Shown one piece after another: positions 60,300 to 62,000 of a DNA stretch of 62,000 nt (the first letter of the stretch is position 1; each line of letters starts with the position of its first letter). The notes beneath the pieces are model-generated. The model ran no database searches, was not told the origin of the DNA, and saw only the letters and a program-made list of their open reading frames with translations. Made by a program: the position numbers and the translations under genes. This DNA comes from Glandiceps talaboti (lineage: Eukaryota; Hemichordata; Enteropneusta; Spengelidae), in contig NC_135563.1 of NCBI RefSeq assembly GCF_964340395.1, positions 20,349,651 to 20,411,650 of the forward strand, given 5' to 3'.

Positions 60300-60344
<45 letters not shown>
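60229..60344. repeat. (CA)n / (CATA)n microsatellite
   Basis: CA dinucleotides with an internal block of about seven CATA units. Confidence 0.95.
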
Positions 60345-60345
<1 letters not shown>

Positions 60346-60789
60346 CAATATACTAAAACAGGATAAACTATACACAACGTACAACTAGAGTAAATGTAAC
60401 ATACCGATAATTATTGCAATTGTAGAGGATTCTTTTTAATCACGTGACGATATTTGCATTGTATGATGGAAGTTGATTCGCCCAATATGGGCAATAGTTG
60501 TTTGCCTCGATTGTGATTGCAAGATAAAAGGTGTCATATATATATATATATTAATCACTCCATTAACCACGGTATAGCCGCCCAAGGTTTTGACCAGTCG
60601 ACAACATATACGCCCCGACGTGGGCGAGTCATCTGGTCAAAACCAATGTGTATGTGGTGACCATTTCCAGAGATGGTCTATTCCCCTTATGCTGGTAAGG
60701 GAAGCAGAAGGGGGCAAAAAATTGAGGATGTGAAGGGGGAGAAAAAGAGAGTAAAAGTGACTCTTCGAACAAAATCAAGCCTCAGGACA

Positions 60790-61220
60790 ATCGTTTACCA
60801 AAATTGCTTGGTTTATTTACCTACCATATAATTATGATGGAGTCGATAACCAAACAAATGTATTTCTATCATAATATCTCTTAAAGTGTAGACAATATAG
60901 CCAGGCCATACAGTTGTATATTATTAATGTATTGAGAGTACAACTGAGGTATTAAAGACAATTTTCAAGTACTCTATGGCTTTCAATAATGTGTATGATT
61001 TTGAAACTTTGTCACTAAAATGGCCTCCTTTGACATGTATATATGTCCTCATTTTTTTAAAGTGTTATTTTAGTGTATACCATAGAATGGGGTCCCCTTA
61101 TAATTACACATATAGACATTAGTACAGTCAGGGGGCCTGCGAAAATTCTTGGGTTCATTTCGGGGGTGGGAGCATGAGCTTTTGAGAGCGCGAAGCCCTC
61201 CCCCCCCCCCCCCCCCCCCG
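60790..61220 (-). repeat. Dispersed repeat, copy iv
   Basis: Shares atggctttcaataatgt, aatggcctcct, agtgtataccatagaat and a C-run-bounded head with copies i-iii. It is inverted relative to copy i and parallel to copy ii. Confidence 0.65.
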
Positions 61221-62000
61221 GCCGTAAATTGTGCTCGTTCCATACTGTGCTTCCTTCCCATATACACGATCTCGTGCCGAATGAAGTCAATGGCTATGTC
61301 ACTCAACTCACATGTAAACGATGGGTCGTTTAATACTACACACAGTACAGTGAGGAGAAGGTATGTAGATCTATGTGATTTTGTCTATTAATATGTACAG
61401 TGACAAGTTCATTTGTGAATGGTATTGGTAGAGTTCGTTTTTTTTTTGTACAATTATGTACATGCTCGACCTCGTTGTAGATGATTCTAATAGGCAAATA
61501 CCAACAACCCACAACTCAATATCTGCTGCATAGAATATATGCTACTCTGTGTTTGGGTCAAAAACGACACAACATACCTATAGAGTAGCTGTGTCGCCCT
61601 AAAGGCAATGGTTTTGAGTAAACATAGGACATTTCTTGGGCTTCCCCCAGCTAGGTCGATGCAAGCTTTCGGCATGGTCCATTGGACGACCGACGGCATG
61701 GTCACGGTATGGTCACATGGCGGCCATGATGGATGCCGATGAGACTGAGAGTAATCGACCATTAACATTCTAGTCCAGGGCCACTTTGAAACATGCCATC
61801 GAGCAACTGTGTATATTCTCTGAAAACTTACTAGTGTGTCTAGATGAATTTTGCTTGATATTGAAATATACATGTAACCTAATGAAATTCAGTGATACAC
61901 TGTGTACACTGATTAAAATAACATGTACTATACGGTTTAATATGCAGTATAGGTCAGTACAATAAATACTATTGTACTCACACGTTCACGTCCACGTGCG

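Larger units (their letters stand above)
59486..62000. other. Region downstream of the zinc-finger gene
   Basis: No gene is supported. It contains a CA/CATA array (60229-60344), a TATA dinucleotide tract near 60535-60551, dispersed repeat copy iv, a C run at 61200-61219, and a 128-codon open frame on the minus strand (61487-61873) that I cannot identify. Confidence 0.6.

Overview
This is a window of animal nuclear DNA. It is AT-rich, has GT-AG introns, long introns, AATAAA signals and many microsatellites, and carries non-LTR retrotransposon remnants. The proteins (type II membrane sulfotransferases, an AAAP amino-acid transporter family, a C2H2 zinc-finger protein) and the tetranucleotide-rich repeats fit a marine invertebrate, such as an invertebrate deuterostome or lophotrochozoan. 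The species cannot be fixed from the sequence alone.

Layout: 1-8.1 kb has no supported gene, only microsatellites and a few small inverted repeats. 8.1-13.5 kb holds two tandem two-exon sulfotransferase genes on the + strand. In each, a short first exon encodes a membrane anchor and ends in phase 2, and one large exon encodes the catalytic domain. The upstream copy has lost the usual lysine of the PAPS loop. 15.5-53.0 kb holds three tandem, same-strand, eight-exon genes for multi-pass amino-acid transporters (576, 593 and 597 codons predicted; here A, B and C). All exon phases agree and no copy has a break. The paralogues differ mainly in two GAT (poly-aspartate) tracts. Copies B and C are very alike even in introns and flanks. 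Copy A is older, except for its last exon and 3' flank, which match copy B. This pattern points to an unequal crossover in the last exon.

53-58.4 kb carries a 5'-truncated L1/Tx1-type retrotransposon with a poly(A) tail and clear target-site duplications, plus otherwise anonymous DNA. 58.4-59.5 kb is the coding exon of a five-finger C2H2 protein. 59.5-62 kb has a dispersed repeat and microsatellites.

The most unusual structure is a 5.6-kb element with 750-bp, nearly identical terminal inverted repeats (20,394-25,987) inside intron 4 of transporter A. Its arms are built of degenerate units of about 21 bp, it encodes no recognisable transposase, and it has been invaded by an L2/CR1-like fragment, a dispersed repeat and long microsatellites. 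It lies in a 44-bp minisatellite that occupies the same intron in all three paralogues. Other points are a 377-bp MITE with an exact empty site in the paralogous flank, and an 88-bp higher-order repeat in copy C.
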